Assembly (NCBI RefSeq): GCF_016907815.1
Contig: NZ_JAFBCQ010000001.1
Span: 1,674,001 to 1,738,000, forward strand
Direction of reading: 5' to 3'
Source: Microbacterium aurum
Lineage (GTDB): Bacteria; Actinomycetota; Actinomycetes; Actinomycetales; Microbacteriaceae
Length of the DNA: 64,000 nucleotides
Below are positions 17,259-27,618 of the stretch, piece after piece. A program made the position numbers and the translations under genes. How positions within the stretch are numbered: the first letter of the stretch is position 1; each line of letters begins with the position of its first letter. The notes under the pieces were generated by a model. That model had not been told where the DNA came from. It searched no databases and saw nothing but the letters and a program-made list of their open reading frames with translations.

Positions 17259-17708
17259 ATGCCTGCGAACAGCGCTGAACGTAACGAACGCATCATTGCG
17301 TCGTTCCGATCACACGGTGGGGATGTGCCGTTGGAGAACTTCGGCAAACGCCTGATTCTCCTGCATCACTGCGGCAATGTGTCCGGGCGCGAGTATGTGA
17401 CGCCTCTCGTGGCGCTTCGTGATGACGAAGACACTTGGTTCATTGCAGCCTCCGCAGGTGGGACGGAGCGGCACCCCGCGTGGTACCTCAACCTCACCGC
17501 GCGGCCACGAACGACAATCGAGACTCCTGATGGGGTCGAGTCGGTCTCAGTCATCGACCTCGACGAGCCGGAGCGCTCACAGGCGTGGGCGAAGTTCGAA
17601 TCTCCCCTCCACAACGTCGAACACGCCAACTTCCGTTCGTATCAGGAGCGGACGAGCAGGACGATTCCCGTCGTCGCCCTCCGCCGGGCGACCGAGGTCC
17701 CTTCGTGA
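17259..17708 (+). CDS. Deazaflavin (F420)-dependent nitroreductase-family protein
   Basis: 149 residues from the ATG at 17259; a TTG at 17247 directly after the preceding stop is also possible, and neither has a clear ribosome-binding site. The sequence LILLHHCGNVSGREYVTPL...WFIAASAGGTERHPAWYLNL is typical of the Ddn-like split-barrel family, which uses F420H2 to reduce quinones, nitro compounds or enones. F420 is widespread in Microbacteriaceae. It follows the Dabb gene closely and may reduce an unsaturated intermediate. Confidence 0.8.
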   Translation: MPANSAERNERIIASFRSHGGDVPLENFGKRLILLHHCGNVSGREYVTPLVALRDDEDTWFIAASAGGTERHPAWYLNLTARPRTTIETPDGVESVSVIDLDEPERSQAWAKFESPLHNVEHANFRSYQERTSRTIPVVALRRATEVPS

Positions 17709-17865
17709 TTCCTGCCGGCTGGGCCAGCTACGCGACGGTCGTCTACAGGCGACGGTCGGATGCTGCTGTGCCGGGTCTGCGGACCTACAACGACCGCGGG
17801 AGCACGCTGCGGACAACGTTGGACGCTTCGCGTGCGGACCCGCGCTCCGACGGAGGCGCTCGACC

Positions 17866-18840
17866 ATGAAGTACACCGCCCTCGGCGACCTGCGGGTGTC
17901 GCGCCTCGGTCTTGGTTGCATGGGGATGTCGCACCTTTACACAGGTCACAGCATCGACAACGCGTCAGCAGTTCGCACGCTGCATCGTGCGCTCGATCTC
18001 GGCGTCACGCACCTCGATACGGCCGAGCTCTACGGCCCCCTCAGCAACGAGACGCTGCTGGGGTCGGCGCTGCACGGTCGTCGCGACGACGTCGTACTCG
18101 CGACGAAGTTCGGCCTGCGCTCCCACACGGGTAAGAAGGCCCCGGTAGACAGCTCTGAGCTGAGCATTCGGATCGCCGTGGAGGGATCGTTGCGCCGTCT
18201 GCAGACAGACCGCATCGACCTGTACTACCAGCATCGCGTCGACCCTGACGTGCCCATCGAAGATGTGATGGGCACACTGTCCGCACTCGTCGACGAAGGC
18301 AAAATCCGTCACGTGGGCCTTTCAGAAGCCGGCAAAGGGACTATCCGCCGGGCGCACGCGGTACATCCCGTTGCCGCGGTGCAATCGGAGTACTCGCTCT
18401 GGTCCCGGGACGCCGACGACGGCACGCTCGATGTGCTCAGTGAGCTCGGCATCGGCTTTGTGCCGTACTCACCGCTCAACCGAGGACTACTCACTGGCAA
18501 GATCCGGTCCCTCGACCCGTTGGATGCAGACGATTGGCGACGCACCAATCCGAGATTCCTTCCCGGAGCCCTTGAACGCAACCTCGAGACTCTTCGCGAA
18601 GTCACGGTGGTTGCTGACGAGGTGAGCGCCACCGAGGCGCAGGTTGCACTCGCCTGGCTCCTCGCGCGGGATCCTTCCTGGTCACCGATACCCGGCACGA
18701 CCCGTATCGACCATCTGGAGGAGGACCTCGGCGCGCTCGACATCGTGTTGTCGGACGCTCAGATGCAACGCCTCACAGACATTGCTCCAGCCGTTGGCGG
18801 CCACCACACCGAAGCCCAGATGCAGCTGTTCGACCGTTGA
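17866..18840 (+). CDS. Aldo/keto reductase
   Basis: 324 residues. The AKR tetrad is visible: DTAELYGP (Asp, Tyr), LATKFGLRS (Lys) and DLYYQHRVD (His). The ATG at 17866 has GGAGG nine bases upstream; a longer frame to 17419 overlaps the previous gene and is rejected. It interconverts carbonyl and alcohol groups with NADPH. The 157-bp gap before it has no clear promoter, so it is probably part of the same operon. Confidence 0.9.
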   Translation: MKYTALGDLRVSRLGLGCMGMSHLYTGHSIDNASAVRTLHRALDLGVTHLDTAELYGPLSNETLLGSALHGRRDDVVLATKFGLRSHTGKKAPVDSSELSIRIAVEGSLRRLQTDRIDLYYQHRVDPDVPIEDVMGTLSALVDEGKIRHVGLSEAGKGTIRRAHAVHPVAAVQSEYSLWSRDADDGTLDVLSELGIGFVPYSPLNRGLLTGKIRSLDPLDADDWRRTNPRFLPGALERNLETLREVTVVADEVSATEAQVALAWLLARDPSWSPIPGTTRIDHLEEDLGALDIVLSDAQMQRLTDIAPAVGGHHTEAQMQLFDR

Positions 18841-18856
18841 CGAGAAGGAGGTCGTG

Positions 18857-19582
18857 ATGAGCAGAATCGCCGTGATTTCGTCCACGCCGCTCGGAACCGC
18901 TGTCGTGCAGACCCTTCGCGATGGGGGAGCCGAGCTGGTCGACGTTGGTGACGCTCACATCGTGCTGGGAATCGTCCCGTTATCGCACTCGCGACGCACT
19001 GTCAGCGAGGTAGGACCGGCACTGGCGAACGGGGCCCTGTACGCCGACTTCAGCGATGTCACGCCCGAGATCGCCCAAGCTTGCGCAGAAGTGCTCCCTG
19101 AGGGCGCCTACGTTGATGTTGGTGTCTGCGACCCGCTACCGGGGTCGGAGACACTCGCGAAGCTCACCGCTTCGGGACCACGGGCAACGGACCTTGTCGA
19201 CGCTGTCGGACAGTACGGCCTAAGACTCGAGCGTGTGTCGGACCGGGTAGGTGACGCCTCAGCTCGAAGACTGGTGCGCAGCATTCTGACCACCGGCATC
19301 GCGGCCGCGATAATCGACGCCCTGTGGGCTGGCCAGATGCTGGGCTTCCAGGACTGGATGTATGAGGAAGTTCTTCGCATCTTCGGTTCCCTGGACCCGT
19401 CGACGGCGAAGGCGATGCTCAGCGACACAGTGAGGAACGTCAAGCGCCGCCAGCTGGAGATGATGAACGTCTCAGAGATGCTTGACGATGTCGGCTACAC
19501 AAGCACGACCGGGGATGGTGTCGCACTCACTTACTCGCGCCTCTTGCACAGCGTGAAGGTGCCGTACAGCAACGCCTCCTGA
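18857..19582 (+). CDS. 6-phosphogluconate dehydrogenase-like NAD(P)-binding protein
   Basis: 241 residues from the ATG at 18857 (AAGGAG seven bases upstream). The N-terminal Rossmann-like half is short and its glycine motif is weak (ISSTPLGTAVVQTL), while VLGIVPLSHSRRTVSEV and LYADFSDVTPE look like the beta-hydroxyacid dehydrogenase family. The C-terminal part (VKRRQLEMMNVSEML) resembles the DUF1932-type domain of 6-phosphogluconate dehydrogenase-like proteins. The substrate is unknown. It ends the transporter operon, with a terminator overlapping its stop. Confidence 0.7.
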   Translation: MSRIAVISSTPLGTAVVQTLRDGGAELVDVGDAHIVLGIVPLSHSRRTVSEVGPALANGALYADFSDVTPEIAQACAEVLPEGAYVDVGVCDPLPGSETLAKLTASGPRATDLVDAVGQYGLRLERVSDRVGDASARRLVRSILTTGIAAAIIDALWAGQMLGFQDWMYEEVLRIFGSLDPSTAKAMLSDTVRNVKRRQLEMMNVSEMLDDVGYTSTTGDGVALTYSRLLHSVKVPYSNAS

Positions 19583-19601
19583 GTTTCGCAACTCAGGAGG
19601 C
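19574..19601. terminator. Bidirectional terminator hairpin
   Basis: A perfect 12-bp inverted repeat with a TCGC loop (19586-19589) overlaps the stop codon of the plus-strand gene. It serves the convergent ends of the transporter operon and the lig operon. Confidence 0.82.
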
Positions 19602-19635
19602 CTTGACCACGGATATGGGTTCGCCGGACTGGTCG

Positions 19636-20637
19636 CTACTGGACGTAGATGATGGGCTCTAGCTGGCCCGTGCGGAGCGAGCGGGTGGCGGCTTCGGCGA
19701 TTGCTTGCGCCTTCAGCCCGTCGTCGAGAGTGTTGGGAAGTGGGGACCCGGTCTCGAGTGCGTTGACGAACGCGTCCAGCGCGGTGGCGTACGTTGCTTC
19801 TACCCGCTGAGCCCACCCCTCATGAAGACCGTCGGTGGTCTTGTGCCGGCCGTGATACCGACTGACCGCACCGACCTGTTGGCGGCCTGATTCAACGAGT
19901 CCGTCCGATCCCATCACCTCGATGCGTTCGTCGTAGCCGTAGCCGGTGCGTCGAACACTGTCGATCTGCGCGATTGTCCCATCCTCGAAGCGCAGCGTGG
20001 CAACGGAGGTGTCGATATCGCCGATCTCTGCAACCTGAGCATCGGACAGGGCGGATCCCGTCACGAACACGTGAGTGGGATCCGTGCCGACTATCCATCG
20101 GGCCAGGTCGAACATGTGGACTGTCTGATCTCGCATCAGCCCTCCGGAGACGCGCAGATACTCCAAAGGGGGCAGCGAAGGCCCGCGGCCGCTCATCTGT
20201 ATCAGCTCGACTTTCCCAATCTCGCCTCCGTCGATGATCCGCTTCAGCTCGTTGTGGTTCCGGTCGAATCGCCGATTGAAGTCGACCATCGCGGGGATAC
20301 CGGAAGCCTGAACGTAGCGGGTGACCTCGGTGGCCTGCACCAAGTCCAAGTCGATGGGCTTTTCCACCAAAGCGGCAACGCCGGCGTCCGCGGCGCGCCT
20401 CAGGTGTTCGGCGTGCATGTCGGTCGATGAGGCGATGAGGACCGCATCGATCTCGCCCGAGTCGAAGACCGCATCAATCGTGGGGGCGACAGTCAGGCCG
20501 TACTCGTCGGCGATGGACTGAGCTCGACCCCCGTCGACGTCGTAGACGACACGGAAGTCGATGTTCTTGTTCAGATGCAGGTTTCGGGCGTGAACGGACC
20601 CGATGAATCCTGCGCCCAGCAGGGCGAACCTTTGCAT
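19636..20637 (-). CDS. Gfo/Idh/MocA-family dehydrogenase, last gene of the lig operon
   Basis: 333 residues from the ATG at 20637. FALLGAGFIGSVHARNL is the NAD motif; LVEKPIDLDLVQATEV holds the EKP; MRDQTVHMFDLARWIVG matches the substrate helix. It resembles myo-inositol 2-dehydrogenases more than LigC. It lies 34 bases after ligC on the same strand. No standard lig step requires it, so it may feed a substrate into the protocatechuate pathway. Confidence 0.83.
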   Translation of the reverse strand: MQRFALLGAGFIGSVHARNLHLNKNIDFRVVYDVDGGRAQSIADEYGLTVAPTIDAVFDSGEIDAVLIASSTDMHAEHLRRAADAGVAALVEKPIDLDLVQATEVTRYVQASGIPAMVDFNRRFDRNHNELKRIIDGGEIGKVELIQMSGRGPSLPPLEYLRVSGGLMRDQTVHMFDLARWIVGTDPTHVFVTGSALSDAQVAEIGDIDTSVATLRFEDGTIAQIDSVRRTGYGYDERIEVMGSDGLVESGRQQVGAVSRYHGRHKTTDGLHEGWAQRVEATYATALDAFVNALETGSPLPNTLDDGLKAQAIAEAATRSLRTGQLEPIIYVQ

Positions 20638-20671
20638 GCGGGAGAACCAATCTGCAGTCGTAGAGGCAGGG

Positions 20672-21622
20672 TCAGAAGTCGAGTTGGCGCTGCAGTTGGT
20701 CGAGCACGACGTAGCAGGGAAGGACCTGCGCGACGCTCGAGTTGGGCTCGCGCCTTTCCTGAATCGCGGAGACGAACTCACGGTCTTGAAGCTCGATGCC
20801 GTTCATAGAGACATCCACCTTCGACACGTCGATGATCTCGTCCTTGCCCGTAACGAGGTCGTCATAGCGCGCGATGTAGGTGCCAGTGTCGCCGATGTAG
20901 CGGAAGAAGCTGCCGAAGGGGCCGTCGTTGTTGAACGAGAGCGAGAGCGTGCAAATCGCGCCGCCCTCGGCTTTGAGCTGGATGGACATGTCCGTCGCGA
21001 TTCCTAGTTCCGGATGCTTCGGCCCCTGGATCGCGTTGGCCTGCACGATCTTCTGCCCGGTCTGGTAGGCGAAAAGGTCGACCGTGTGCGCGGCGTGGTG
21101 CCACAGAAGGTGGTCGGTCCAAGAGCGCGGCTGACCGAGTGCGTTGGTGTTCGTGCGACGAAAGAAGTAGGTCTGCACGTCCATCTGCTGGATCGCGAAC
21201 TCACCCGCCTGCACCTTTCGATGCAGATACTGGTGCGAGGGATTGAACCGGCGTGTGTGGCCGGCCATGGCAACCAAGCCGGTCTGCCGCTGCATGGTCA
21301 CGATCTCCTCGATCTGGGCCAACGAGTCACCCATCGGAATCTCCACCTCGACGTGCTTTCCAGCGCGCAGCGCGGCGATGGTCTGCTCGTGATGCAGATG
21401 AGTCGGCGTGGCGAGAATGACGGCGTCCAAGTCATCCTGCGCGAGCAGCTCGTCATAGTCGGCGAAGCCGCGCCGAGCACCAACCTCGGCGGCGACTTGG
21501 TCAGCCTTCTCCTGCTTTGAGTGCGCAACGTACAGAACATTCGCGTCGGGTATGTTCGCGAGCGCCTCGAGATGCTTCGTCCCAAAGGCTCCGAGCCCGA
21601 CAACAGCGACGTTCAGTGACAT
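20672..21622 (-). CDS. ligC: 4-carboxy-2-hydroxymuconate-6-semialdehyde dehydrogenase (LigC-like)
   Basis: 316 residues. It is a Gfo/Idh/MocA-fold enzyme (VGLGAFGTKHLEAL) with LigC-type features such as EIPMGDSLAQIEEI in place of EKP, FRRTNTNALGQPRSWTDHLLWHHAAHTVDLF, and GDTGTYIARYDDL. LigC oxidises the hemiacetal of the ring-cleavage product to 2-pyrone-4,6-dicarboxylate with NADP+. The gene is directly behind ligB (start one base after its stop), and LigI, the next enzyme, is in the same operon. Confidence 0.9.
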   Translation of the reverse strand: MSLNVAVVGLGAFGTKHLEALANIPDANVLYVAHSKQEKADQVAAEVGARRGFADYDELLAQDDLDAVILATPTHLHHEQTIAALRAGKHVEVEIPMGDSLAQIEEIVTMQRQTGLVAMAGHTRRFNPSHQYLHRKVQAGEFAIQQMDVQTYFFRRTNTNALGQPRSWTDHLLWHHAAHTVDLFAYQTGQKIVQANAIQGPKHPELGIATDMSIQLKAEGGAICTLSLSFNNDGPFGSFFRYIGDTGTYIARYDDLVTGKDEIIDVSKVDVSMNGIELQDREFVSAIQERREPNSSVAQVLPCYVVLDQLQRQLDF

Positions 21623-22869
<1,247 letters not shown>

Positions 22870-22871
22870 GA

Positions 22872-23765
22872 TCAGCTCCAATACAGGGTTGTGGGGTTGG
22901 TGACGAGCAGCTTCTGCTGCAGCGCCGGGGTGGTGGCAATGGAAGGCACGTAGTCGACGAGGATGCCGTCGTCGGGCATCTCCTTCTTCATGTTCGGGTG
23001 CGGCCAGTCGGTGCCCCACAGCACGCGGTCGGGGAACTCCTCGACGATGGCGCGGGCGAATGGCACGACATCCGTGTACTCGGGAGAACCGGTGATGCTG
23101 AGGCGGTCTGGGCAGCTGACCTTCGTGATCACCTGAGGGTTCTCACGCATGAAGGACTGGAACAGCTCGAACTGCGGGTTCGCGACTGGACGCGAAACGT
23201 CGGGGCGGCCCATGTGGTCGACGACGATGGGCACATCGAGAAAGGTGAAGAAGTCCCAGCGGTCCGCCAGATCGTCGGGCTCGAAGTACAGCACGACGTG
23301 CCAACCGAGCGGCCGGATCTTTTCGATGATGGTGCGGTAATACTCATCCGGCTTCGGGTCTACGAGACGCTTGACGAAGTTGAATCTGACGCCGCGCACG
23401 CCGAGTTCATGCATTCGGGCGAGTTCTGATACGTCGACTTCCGGCCGTACCGTCACAACGCCCCGCGCACGTCCGTCCGAATGCTCGAGCACGTCGAGGA
23501 GCGCGGCATTGTCGGAGCCGTGGCAGGTGGCCTGCACGACGACGTTCTTGTCGAACCCCAGGAAGTCGCGCAATGCGAACAGTTGCTCGCGACTTGCATC
23601 GCAAGGGGTGTATTTGCGCTCTGGCGCGAACGGGAAGATTCCTCCGGGTCCGAACACATGGCAGTGCGCGTCGACGGCGCCGGGGGGAACCAGGAACGAA
23701 GGTTTCGTCGGCTCAGAGTCCCAGTCGAGCCAGTCCGTGTCCTTCACAAAGACGGGCGTGCTCAT
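22872..23765 (-). CDS. ligI: 2-pyrone-4,6-dicarboxylate lactonase
   Basis: 297 residues of the amidohydrolase superfamily. VDAHCHVFGP gives the metal-site pair His34 and His36; VDHMGRP gives His183; LWGTDWPHPN gives Asp252, the catalytic general base. The combination CHVFGP plus GTDWPHPN is characteristic of LigI. It hydrolyses the lactone to 4-oxalomesaconate without a bound metal in characterised members. It overlaps ligJ by four bases. Confidence 0.92.
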   Translation of the reverse strand: MSTPVFVKDTDWLDWDSEPTKPSFLVPPGAVDAHCHVFGPGGIFPFAPERKYTPCDASREQLFALRDFLGFDKNVVVQATCHGSDNAALLDVLEHSDGRARGVVTVRPEVDVSELARMHELGVRGVRFNFVKRLVDPKPDEYYRTIIEKIRPLGWHVVLYFEPDDLADRWDFFTFLDVPIVVDHMGRPDVSRPVANPQFELFQSFMRENPQVITKVSCPDRLSITGSPEYTDVVPFARAIVEEFPDRVLWGTDWPHPNMKKEMPDDGILVDYVPSIATTPALQQKLLVTNPTTLYWS

Positions 23766-24781
23766 CGGCCCTGCTCCTTCAGCCGCGCGTCGAGGCGGGG
23801 GAAAACGCGGCGGGCGTTCGTCTCGAAGATCGCGGTGCGCTCGGCATCTGTGATGTCGGCCGTATCGATGTACCGCTTGGTGTCGTCGAAGTAGTGGCCG
23901 GTGGTCGGGTCGACGCCGCGGACCGCGCCAATCATCTCGGAGCCGAACAGGATGTTCTTGGTGTCGATGACCTCAGTCAGAAGGTTGATGCCGGGCTGGT
24001 GGTAGACACACGTGTCGAAGAAGACGTTGTTCATCAGGTGGCCTTCCAGGTCCGGCTTCTTCAGCATGTCGGCAAGGCCCCGATAGCGACCCCAGTGATA
24101 GGGCACTGCGCCGCCGCCGTGCGGGATGATTAGGCGCAGGTCGGGAAAGGCCGCGAAAAGGTCGCCCTGGATAAGCTGCATGAACGCGGTCGTGTCAGCG
24201 TTCATGTAATGGGCGCCGGTCGGGTGAAAGTTCGGGTTGAGCGATGCGGAGACGTGCACCATCGCGGGGATGTCGTACTCGACGAGCTTCTCGTACAGCG
24301 GGTACCAGTACCGGTCGGTGAGCGGAAACGTCTCCCAGAGCCCGCCGCTGGGGTCGGGGTTGACGTTGACTCCGACGAAGCCGAGCTCGTTCACGACACG
24401 GTCGATTTCATGCAGCGACGCGTCCAGCCCCTTTCCGGGGCATTGTGGAAGCTGAGCTACCCCGACGAAGGCGTCTGGGAACAGGTCGACGACTCGTTTG
24501 ATGAGGTTGTTGCAGGCGACCGACCATTCTTCGCTGACGCGCTCGTCACCTTCGTGGTGGCCCATGGTGGACGCGCGGGGGGAGAAGATGGTCACGTCAT
24601 TGCCCCGCTCACGGATGAGCTTGAGCTGGTTCTGCTCAATGGACTCGACGATGAGCTCGTCGGGAATGTTGGGGTATGCGGGGCTGGGTCGCTCCGCTTC
24701 AAAGGCAGCGAGCTGCTGACGGCGCCAGGTCGTGTGCGGCTCCGGTGCGGTGGTGTAGTGGCCGTGGGCATCGATGATCAT
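23762..24781 (-). CDS. ligJ: 4-oxalomesaconate hydratase
   Basis: 339 residues, another amidohydrolase-fold protein. IIDAHGHY holds the HxH metal site (His6, His8); IIPHGGGAVPYHWGR and LFGSEMIGAVRGVDP are typical of LigJ-type hydratases. It adds water to 4-oxalomesaconate to form 4-carboxy-4-hydroxy-2-oxoadipate. It lies three bases after the tautomerase gene and overlaps ligI. Confidence 0.9.
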   Translation of the reverse strand: MIIDAHGHYTTAPEPHTTWRRQQLAAFEAERPSPAYPNIPDELIVESIEQNQLKLIRERGNDVTIFSPRASTMGHHEGDERVSEEWSVACNNLIKRVVDLFPDAFVGVAQLPQCPGKGLDASLHEIDRVVNELGFVGVNVNPDPSGGLWETFPLTDRYWYPLYEKLVEYDIPAMVHVSASLNPNFHPTGAHYMNADTTAFMQLIQGDLFAAFPDLRLIIPHGGGAVPYHWGRYRGLADMLKKPDLEGHLMNNVFFDTCVYHQPGINLLTEVIDTKNILFGSEMIGAVRGVDPTTGHYFDDTKRYIDTADITDAERTAIFETNARRVFPRLDARLKEQGR

Positions 24782-24784
24782 AGG

Positions 24785-25882
24785 TCAGTTCTCCTTCGCT
24801 GGGACGAGGGCGTGAACCTCGCCGGTCATCAATAGGCGAGCGGTGCGGAGCAGCGCAGATTTGGCAACCGTGAGGGCTTCGGAGGATCGGTCGACCTGCA
24901 TCTGGACAGTGAACTCGCCGGTCGGGTGCTCGACAGCAACCTCAAGTTCGTCCGCGGCCTTTGGCAAGCCGGCTATGCGCGCGGCGACGCTCCCTTCGAC
25001 CATGCACGCGGTCGCGACCGACACGGCGCCGAGCACGCCAATCGACTCATGCACACGGTGCGGGATGAACATGCGCGTGGAGACCAAGCCCCCGTCACGT
25101 GCTGGGGCGAGGAGGCTCATCTTCGGCACGGTCTTATCCGCCACCTCACCGAGGTTCATCCGGCGTCCTGCGGCGAGGCGAATCGCCTCGACTCGCTCGC
25201 GTAGCAAGCTGTTCGCCTCGAGTTCGGCGGGGGTCTCATAGCCGGTGATCCCGAAATCTGCGGCGTCCAAGCAGACCACAGGCATCCCGTTGTCGATGCA
25301 GGTGATCTCCACTCCGTCGACAAGATCGACGGCGTTGCCCGTGGGCAGTAGTGCGCCGGTAGACGAGCCGGCGACGTCCTCGAAGTCGAGCATGATGGGT
25401 GCGTGCGTGCCGGGGACCCCATCGATCCGGGCTGAGCCTGCGTACTGAACCTTGCCGCCCGGAGTCTGTACGAGTGCGGTCGCGATGGAGTCGGTGTTGA
25501 CCATGAAGATCCGCACCGCCGTCACGTCGTTCGTTGCGGGAACGAGACCATATTCGATGGCGAACGGGCCGACGCCGGCGAGGATGTTGCCGCAGTTCTG
25601 CTGGTCGCTCACTTCGGCACGGTCTGGCCACACCTGCAGGAACAGGTAGTCGACGTCGATGCCGGGGCGCTCCGAGGGGCTGACCACGGCAACTTTCGAC
25701 GTGAGCGGGTGCCCGCCTCCCATGCCGTCGATCTCTCTCGGGTCGGGTGAACCCATCGCGGCGAGGAGGAATCGGTCACGTTCCTCGCGACCTTCGGGGA
25801 GGTCTGCAGCCAGAAAATAGAGCCCTTTCGACGTTCCGCCGCGCATCACTGCGCAGGGAACGATGCGCTCGACGTCGCTCAT
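24785..25882 (-). CDS. ligU: 4-oxalomesaconate tautomerase (PrpF family)
   Basis: 365 residues of the PrpF/diaminopimelate-epimerase-like fold: [36 protein letters not shown] and [20 protein letters not shown] carry the conserved motifs of GalD/LigU tautomerases. It isomerises 4-oxalomesaconate to the form used by LigJ. The symbol galD is used for the Pseudomonas counterpart. It overlaps ligK by four bases. Confidence 0.88.
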   Translation of the reverse strand: MSDVERIVPCAVMRGGTSKGLYFLAADLPEGREERDRFLLAAMGSPDPREIDGMGGGHPLTSKVAVVSPSERPGIDVDYLFLQVWPDRAEVSDQQNCGNILAGVGPFAIEYGLVPATNDVTAVRIFMVNTDSIATALVQTPGGKVQYAGSARIDGVPGTHAPIMLDFEDVAGSSTGALLPTGNAVDLVDGVEITCIDNGMPVVCLDAADFGITGYETPAELEANSLLRERVEAIRLAAGRRMNLGEVADKTVPKMSLLAPARDGGLVSTRMFIPHRVHESIGVLGAVSVATACMVEGSVAARIAGLPKAADELEVAVEHPTGEFTVQMQVDRSSEALTVAKSALLRTARLLMTGEVHALVPAKEN

Positions 25883-26559
25883 TCTGACCAGTCCTCGTAC
25901 ACCAGTCCCTTAGCCGCCAGAGCGTCACGCATGTCGTAGATGTCCAGACCCAGCTCACCAGCGCGCAACCGCTCGCGCTTGGAGGCTTCGTTCGCCTCGC
26001 GTTGCCGGCCCTTCTCGGCCACCGCGGCCGCTGACTCTCGCCGCACCACGCACACGCCGTCGACATCGGCGACGATCACGTCGCCGGGGTGGACGAGCTG
26101 GTTGGCGATAAGGATGGGGGTCTGAACGTTGCCCGGCGTCTGCTTGACGGTGCCCTGCGCGAAGATCGCTTTCGACCAGACGGGGAAGCCAATCTCTGTG
26201 AGGGTCGCGACATCGCGGACACCCGCGTCAATGACGAGCCCGCGCACGCCGTGTGCAAGCAAGCTCTCCGCGAGGAGGTCGCCGAGGTACCCGTCATCGC
26301 AGGGACTCGTGGGTGTCACGACGAGGAGGTCGCCGGGGCTCGCCTGTTCGACGGCGACGTGGATCGACCAGTTGTCGCCCGGGGCAACCTCGCACGTCAG
26401 CGCTGTCCCCGCGATCTTCGCCGGAAAGATGGGTCGTAAACGGCGGTCAAGGAGCCCGGAGCGACCCTGGGCTTCATGGACAGTTGCAGTCCCCAGAACG
26501 GCGAGCTGGTCGACGATCTCGATGGGTGTGCGAGGGGTCCCGCGGACGACGCGCGCCAT
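25879..26559 (-). CDS. ligK: 4-carboxy-4-hydroxy-2-oxoadipate aldolase (RraA-like class II aldolase)
   Basis: 226 residues. The RraA-like aldolase motif is clear: [28 protein letters not shown], with Arg115 and Asp116 in the positions of the catalytic arginine and metal-ligand aspartate. [11 protein letters not shown] and [16 protein letters not shown] are conserved in HMG/CHA aldolases. It splits the intermediate to pyruvate and oxaloacetate, ending the pathway. It is the first gene of the operon; AAGGAG lies six bases before the ATG, and the palindrome at 26598 lies about 40 bases upstream. Confidence 0.92.
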   Translation of the reverse strand: MARVVRGTPRTPIEIVDQLAVLGTATVHEAQGRSGLLDRRLRPIFPAKIAGTALTCEVAPGDNWSIHVAVEQASPGDLLVVTPTSPCDDGYLGDLLAESLLAHGVRGLVIDAGVRDVATLTEIGFPVWSKAIFAQGTVKQTPGNVQTPILIANQLVHPGDVIVADVDGVCVVRRESAAAVAEKGRQREANEASKRERLRAGELGLDIYDMRDALAAKGLVYEDWSE

Positions 26560-26597
26560 TGTGCTCCTTCAGGATCCGAACGGACACACTGAGAATA

Positions 26598-26612
26598 CGG
26601 AATGGCATTCCA
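26598..26612. promoter_or_regulatory. IclR-type 15-bp palindrome (site 5) at the lig operon promoter
   Basis: CGGAATGGCATTCCA has one terminal mismatch to the consensus. On the minus strand TATTCT (26597-26592) follows directly and fits a -10, so the site again occupies the promoter spacer. It lies in the 95-bp gap between the second IclR gene and ligK, both on the minus strand. Confidence 0.72.
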
Positions 26613-26654
26613 GAAATCCCGGATCCTTCCGCTAGGCGGAAAGGAGCTTTGTGA

Positions 26655-27419
26655 TTACTGCCAGCCTGACGAAATCAGCTTCTGAGAAAGGGCGTCTGCG
26701 GTCACCTGGAGCGCTCTTACCAGCGGGGCAAGTGCTGCGACATCCTGCGCAGACACGACTCCGAGGGCGGCGACGGCAAGGCCTGAACGACCGCGGACCG
26801 GCACGGCGATGGACTTCGCGCCGGCGACGAGTTCCTCCGATGTCTGTGCGTACCCGCGCTTGGCGATGGTTCTCAACTGCTTACGGAGTTCCTCGGCGTT
26901 TGTGATGGTGTGTGGCGTATAGCGCTCGAGCGCGCCGAACACGGCGTCGTGAATGCTCTGTTCGCCGAGCGCAAGCAGCACTTTGCCTACGCCCGTTGCG
27001 TGCAGCGGGAGCCTCGTGCCCGGTTTGGAGAGTACCTCCATGGATCGAGAGCCGGCGATGCGTTCCACGACGAGGCATCGCAGGCCATCGGGCACCACGA
27101 TCTGTACTGCGCCCCCGGAGTACTCGTAGACGTCTTCCATGTACGGCAGTGCAACTTCCCGAAGCTCCGCGTGCACGGAGGAAAGAATGCCGAGCCGCCA
27201 CACCCGACTGCCCATCTCGTAATCGCCGTCGGAGACTCGGACCAGGGCCGTCTGGGCTTCCAACTCGTGAACGAGGCGGTGGACTGTGGTCATGGGAAGG
27301 TTGGTGCGACGCGAGATAGACGACAGCGATTGTCGTCGGTGTTCGGCGTCGAAGGACCCCAGGACAGCAAAGGCGCGGCCGATGGTCGATCTACGCGATG
27401 TCGATGGTTCCCCAGTCAT
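26655..27419 (-). CDS. IclR-family transcriptional regulator (copy 2)
   Basis: 254 residues from the ATG at 27419 (AGGA about seven bases upstream). The N-terminal winged helix is RQSLSSISRRTNLPMTTVHRLVHELEAQTALV; the effector domain includes PLHATGVGKVLLAL and RGYAQTSEELVAGAKSIAVPV. It is directly upstream of, and on the same strand as, the lig operon. IclR-type proteins regulate aromatic pathways in many bacteria (PcaR, PobR families), so this is a natural candidate for control of the lig genes. Confidence 0.9.
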   Translation of the reverse strand: MTGEPSTSRRSTIGRAFAVLGSFDAEHRRQSLSSISRRTNLPMTTVHRLVHELEAQTALVRVSDGDYEMGSRVWRLGILSSVHAELREVALPYMEDVYEYSGGAVQIVVPDGLRCLVVERIAGSRSMEVLSKPGTRLPLHATGVGKVLLALGEQSIHDAVFGALERYTPHTITNAEELRKQLRTIAKRGYAQTSEELVAGAKSIAVPVRGRSGLAVAALGVVSAQDVAALAPLVRALQVTADALSQKLISSGWQ

Positions 27420-27618
27420 TGCCTGTTCCTGTAATGCGTTTGTCGACGCTTGCGGAGTTCGAGTCTTCTCCGGTGCGCCAGAGCCGACCTTTCCCACCGA
27501 TTGTGCCCCACGGCTGGTGGTGAGACATCCTGGTGGGATCTCCAGGCCGCGGCGCGGGGGTGCTCAGGGTTGTGTGGGCCGCCCACGGCTCCTGGTCCTT
27601 CGGTGCGGCGCGCGCCGG

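Noticed and set aside
20672..21622. Generic Gfo/Idh sugar dehydrogenase
   Set aside because: The EKP motif is replaced by the LigC-type EIPMGDS segment and the gene is embedded between ligB and other lig genes, so the LigC assignment is preferred.
26625..26644. Short hairpin TTCCGC-TAG-GCGGAA after the second IclR gene
   Set aside because: Only a 6-bp stem without a T-run; not strong enough to call a terminator.
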